Shown: positions 6,526-8,780 of the stretch, piece after piece
Position numbering within the stretch: position 1 is the stretch's first letter
Layout of the letters: each line of letters starts with the position of its first letter
Source of the DNA: Thermoplasmatota archaeon
GTDB taxonomy: Bacteria > Pseudomonadota > Gammaproteobacteria > Burkholderiales > Thiobacillaceae
Length of the DNA stretch: 8,780 nt
Reading direction: 5' to 3'
Assembly: GCA_023475455.1 (NCBI GenBank)
Contig: JAMCVR010000142.1
Span: 1 to 8,780, forward strand
Made by a program: the position numbers and the translations under genes
The notes under the pieces: generated by a model
Seen by the model: the letters and a program-made list of their open reading frames with translations, nothing else
Told to the model about the DNA's origin: nothing
The model's database searches: none

Positions 6526-7616
6526 AGGCAGACCTTCAGGGCGTCGAGAAAACGGGCGTTCTGCCCGGCCAGCCCGACCGACACGCGCAGAAACTCCGGC
6601 AGGCCGTAATTGGCGACCGGGCGCACGATCACGCCGCGCTTCAGCAATTCGGTGTTGATGCGCGCCGCGTCGCCGACTTTCGCCAGCAGGAAATTGCCTT
6701 TCGACGGCACGGTTTCGACTTTCATTTCAGCCAACCCCGCCACCAGCTGCGCCATGCCGGCAGTATTCAGGGCATGGCTGCGCGCGAGGAAATCGGCATC
6801 GTCGAGCGCGGCTTCGGCCGCGGCCAGCGCAGGCGCGTTGACGTTGAAGGGATGGCGCACCCGGTTCAGCAGGTCGATGACGTCGGCACTGCCGAGGCCG
6901 TAGCCGACGCGCAATCCGGCCAGCCCGTACGCCTTGGAAAAAGTGCGGCTGATCAAGAGGTTGGGGAAGCGCGCCAGCCAGGCCGCGGTGTCGCAGCGCT
7001 CGGCCGGCGGCAGGTATTCGCCGTAGGCCTCGTCCAGCACCACCAGCACCTGCGGCGGCACCGTTTCGAGGAAGGCTTCGATCTCCGTCCACGGCAGGAA
7101 GGTGCCGGTCGGGTTGTTGGGGTTGGCGATCCACAGCACGCGCGTGTCGTCGCGGATCGCGGCGCGCATCGCCGCGAGGTCGTGGCCGTAATCCCGCGCC
7201 GCCACCGCGATGCCCTGCGCGCCCGCCGCCTGCGCGGCGATCGGGTACACCGCGAAGGCGTGTTGCGCGTATACCGAGGACGTGCCCGGCGCCAGGAAAG
7301 CGCGCGCGGCCATGTCCAGCACGTCGTTGGAACCGTTGCCCAGCACGATCTGGTTCGCTGCCACGCCCAGCTTCGCAGACAGCTTCGCCTTCAGCGCGAA
7401 GCCCGCGCCGTCCGGATACAGCGCCATGTCGTGCAGCGCGTCCTGCGCCGCCGCCAGCGCGCGCGGGCTGGGGCCGAGCGGGTTTTCGTTCGACGCCAGC
7501 TTGACGATGTCGGCTTTAGCCAGGCCGAGTTCGCGCGCCAGCTCGGAAATGGGCTTGCCGGGCTGATACGGGGCAATCGCGCGCACGCAGTCAGGCGCAA
7601 GGTCACAACAATTCAT
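6522..7616 (-). CDS. hisC: Histidinol-phosphate/aromatic aminotransferase (HisC2-type)
   Basis: A class I/II fold-type I PLP aminotransferase of the HisC family, 364 residues from the ATG. Key residues: LASNENPLGPSP (about 40-51), NPNNPTG (165-171), LDEAYGEY (Asp195), SRTFSKAYGLAGLRVGYG (PLP lysine Lys228) and the RVSVG near the C terminus. HisC uses histidinol phosphate, but the position between pheA and tyrA suggests that this copy transaminates phenylpyruvate, 4-hydroxyphenylpyruvate or prephenate; that is inference from context. ATG at 7616 shares one base with the pheA stop (TGATG). An in-frame GTG just before it (7619-7617) would add one residue and give a 4-base overlap. No clear Shine-Dalgarno sequence is present, consistent with translational coupling. 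Confidence 0.93.
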   Translation of the reverse strand: MNCCDLAPDCVRAIAPYQPGKPISELARELGLAKADIVKLASNENPLGPSPRALAAAQDALHDMALYPDGAGFALKAKLSAKLGVAANQIVLGNGSNDVLDMAARAFLAPGTSSVYAQHAFAVYPIAAQAAGAQGIAVAARDYGHDLAAMRAAIRDDTRVLWIANPNNPTGTFLPWTEIEAFLETVPPQVLVVLDEAYGEYLPPAERCDTAAWLARFPNLLISRTFSKAYGLAGLRVGYGLGSADVIDLLNRVRHPFNVNAPALAAAEAALDDADFLARSHALNTAGMAQLVAGLAEMKVETVPSKGNFLLAKVGDAARINTELLKRGVIVRPVANYGLPEFLRVSVGLAGQNARFLDALKVCL

Positions 7617-8737
7617 CACGATGCGGCGGGATAGGAACCGAGAATCTTGAGGAAGGCGGCGCGCGCCTCGATTTCGGCCAGCGCGGCGGCCAGTTCGGAA
7701 TCCTGGCGATGGCCTTCGCAGACGACGAAGAACAGGTATTCCCAGTTGCTTCCCCGCGCCGGGCGCGATTCGAGCTTGCTCATGGAAATGCCGGCGTCGG
7801 CGAGCGGCTGCAAGAGCTTGACCACGGCACCCGGCTGGTTCTTCGCGCCCATCACCAGCGAGGTCTTGTCGCGCCCGGACGGTGCGGCGTCGGTTTGTCC
7901 CAGCACCAGGAAGCGCGTGGTGTTGCCGGCCTCGTCTTCGATCCGTGCCTCGATCACCGCGAGGCCGTACAGTTCGGCGGCCGCCTCCGAACCCAGCGTG
8001 GCGGCGTCAGGCTCAGCCGCAGCGCGGCGCGCGCCTTCGCTGTTGCTGACCACGCTGACGCGTTCGGCATCGGGAAGGTGACGGATGAGCCACTGCTGGC
8101 ACTGGGCGAGCGATTGCGCGTGGCCGTAGACGCGCTTGATCGGTGTTGGCCAAGCGTTCGCTCCCTCTCCCCCCACCCCTCCCCCGCTCGCGGGGGAGGG
8201 GGGTAAGCGCATCAGCGTCTGGTGGATCGGCAGCATCACTTCGCCGCAGATTTTCAGCGGGCTGGAAACGATGAGATCGAGCGTGCGCGAAATCGCGCCC
8301 TCGGTGGAATTCTCCACCGGCACCACGGCAAACTCGGCACGGCCGGTTTCCACCGCGTGGAAGCAGGCGTCGATGTCGGCCTCGGCGAGCGCCTCGACCT
8401 CATGGCCGAAATGCTTGTGCACGGCCTGCTGGCTGAAGGTGCCGGCAGGACCGAGATAGGCGACACGGGTGGTTTCTTCCAGCGCGCGACAGGCCGACAT
8501 GATTTCGCGGATCAGGCGCTCGATGGTGTCGCCCGACAGCGGACCCGGATTGGCTTCGCGCAGGCGTCGCACGATCTGCGCCTCGCGCTCGGGACGGTAG
8601 ATTTTTTCGCCATTCTTGGCGCGCCCGACCAGCTGGGCGATGCCCGCACGCTCCGACACCAGTTGAAGGAGGGTGTCGTCGATGGCGTCGATGCGCGCGC
8701 GCAGCGCGCCGAGCCCAGGGTGCGCGTCGTCCGTCAT
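7616..8737 (-). CDS. pheA: Bifunctional chorismate mutase / prephenate dehydratase (P-protein)
   Basis: Converts chorismate to prephenate and then to phenylpyruvate. The 373 residues show an AroQ chorismate mutase (about 8-90; LRARIDAIDDTLLQLVSERA, KIYRPEREAQI), prephenate dehydratase (about 92-280; YLGPAGTFSQQA, VVPVENSTEGAI, SNSEGARRAA, and catalytic NTTRFLVLG with Thr274), and an ACT domain (about 292-365) with QPGAVVKLL and ESRP, the pair tied to Phe binding, so feedback inhibition is likely. It is about 15-20 residues longer than usual: PPSPASGGGVGGEGANAWPT (about 179-198) is an in-frame insertion from a GC-rich palindrome between LPIHQTLMRL and IKRVYGHAQSLAQC. AAGG lies about 11 bases before the ATG. 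The start overlaps the stop of an upstream frame. Confidence 0.97.
   Translation of the reverse strand: MTDDAHPGLGALRARIDAIDDTLLQLVSERAGIAQLVGRAKNGEKIYRPEREAQIVRRLREANPGPLSGDTIERLIREIMSACRALEETTRVAYLGPAGTFSQQAVHKHFGHEVEALAEADIDACFHAVETGRAEFAVVPVENSTEGAISRTLDLIVSSPLKICGEVMLPIHQTLMRLPPSPASGGGVGGEGANAWPTPIKRVYGHAQSLAQCQQWLIRHLPDAERVSVVSNSEGARRAAAEPDAATLGSEAAAELYGLAVIEARIEDEAGNTTRFLVLGQTDAAPSGRDKTSLVMGAKNQPGAVVKLLQPLADAGISMSKLESRPARGSNWEYLFFVVCEGHRQDSELAAALAEIEARAAFLKILGSYPAAS
8161..8206. repeat. GC-rich palindromic element inserted in frame in pheA
   Basis: CCCCTCCCCCGC (8176-8187) pairs perfectly with GCGGGGGAGGGG (8190-8201), leaving TC at the tip. Flanking CTCCCTCTCC (8161-8170) and the G-rich right side extend the pyrimidine/purine asymmetry. 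The composition resembles the CCCTCTCC...GGGGGAGGG palindromes scattered between genes in many GC-rich proteobacteria. Here it is translated, giving the low-complexity PPSPASGGGVGGEGA stretch in PheA. Confidence 0.85.
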
Positions 8738-8780
8738 GCAGGCAGATACCTTACGGCGAGCACGCCGGCAATGGCGGAAA
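8734..8780 (-). CDS. C-terminal end of an unidentified upstream gene (partial)
   Basis: One minus-strand frame entering at the right edge reads SAIAGVLAVRYLPA and stops with TGA at 8736-8734, which overlaps the pheA ATG as ATGA. Every other junction from pheA to cmk uses this kind of overlap, so it is probably the tail of the preceding operon gene. The 14 visible residues do not look like the serC end often found here, and I cannot identify it. The frame of pheA itself is also open to the edge, so this call is tentative. Confidence 0.35.
   Translation of the reverse strand, partial: SAIAGVLAVRYLPA

Noticed and set aside
5764..6609. A 281-codon plus-strand open frame opposite tyrA and the end of hisC
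   Set aside because: It is antisense to tyrA with its complete set of motifs and has no recognisable domain of its own.
8176..8201. The GC palindrome in pheA as an intrinsic terminator
   Set aside because: There is no T tract on either strand and it sits inside an intact coding frame with catalytic motifs on both sides.

Overview
The window reads as one dense, high-GC run of housekeeping genes, all on the minus strand, from a betaproteobacterium (my guess is the Nitrosomonadales/Thiobacillus neighbourhood). The order pheA-hisC-tyrA-aroA-cmk-rpsA-ihfB-lapA-lapB is the classic 'supra-operon' that joins aromatic amino acid synthesis to cmk, rpsA and ihfB. Protein lengths and motifs match that assignment. 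No stretch above 300 bases lacks a gene, and I see no tRNA, rRNA, CRISPR array, transposase or phage gene.

Layout in transcription order (right to left). The right edge holds about 15 codons of an unidentified upstream gene whose stop overlaps the pheA start. Then come pheA (chorismate mutase/prephenate dehydratase), hisC (PLP aminotransferase), tyrA (prephenate dehydrogenase) and aroA (EPSP synthase). These four are joined by stop/start overlaps of one to four bases and cover the shikimate step to EPSP plus the branch from chorismate to Phe and Tyr. cmk overlaps aroA in the same way. A 77-base leader with small hairpins separates cmk from rpsA (six-domain ribosomal protein S1), and ihfB follows after 3 bases. 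A 164-base gap then holds three stem-loops, the last a good intrinsic terminator, and a likely promoter for lapA-lapB, the pair linked to LPS assembly control.

Three things stand out. (1) Bases 1-127 are a perfect direct copy of 1293-1419 (lapA start plus leader), and the junction cuts lapB off after residue 329, removing its C-terminal zinc module. This is either an assembly artefact (127 is a common maximum k-mer size) or a real 1292-base tandem duplication. (2) Small repeats sit inside essential coding sequences: a GC-rich palindrome in frame in pheA, a CTCACGC heptamer array in aroA, and a degenerate CTCACCC array at the start of cmk. (3) AroA has Ser where class I enzymes normally have Pro (Pro101 in enterobacterial numbering), a position tied to glyphosate tolerance. 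I found no convincing new biological system; the window is mostly conserved core genes with these local oddities.
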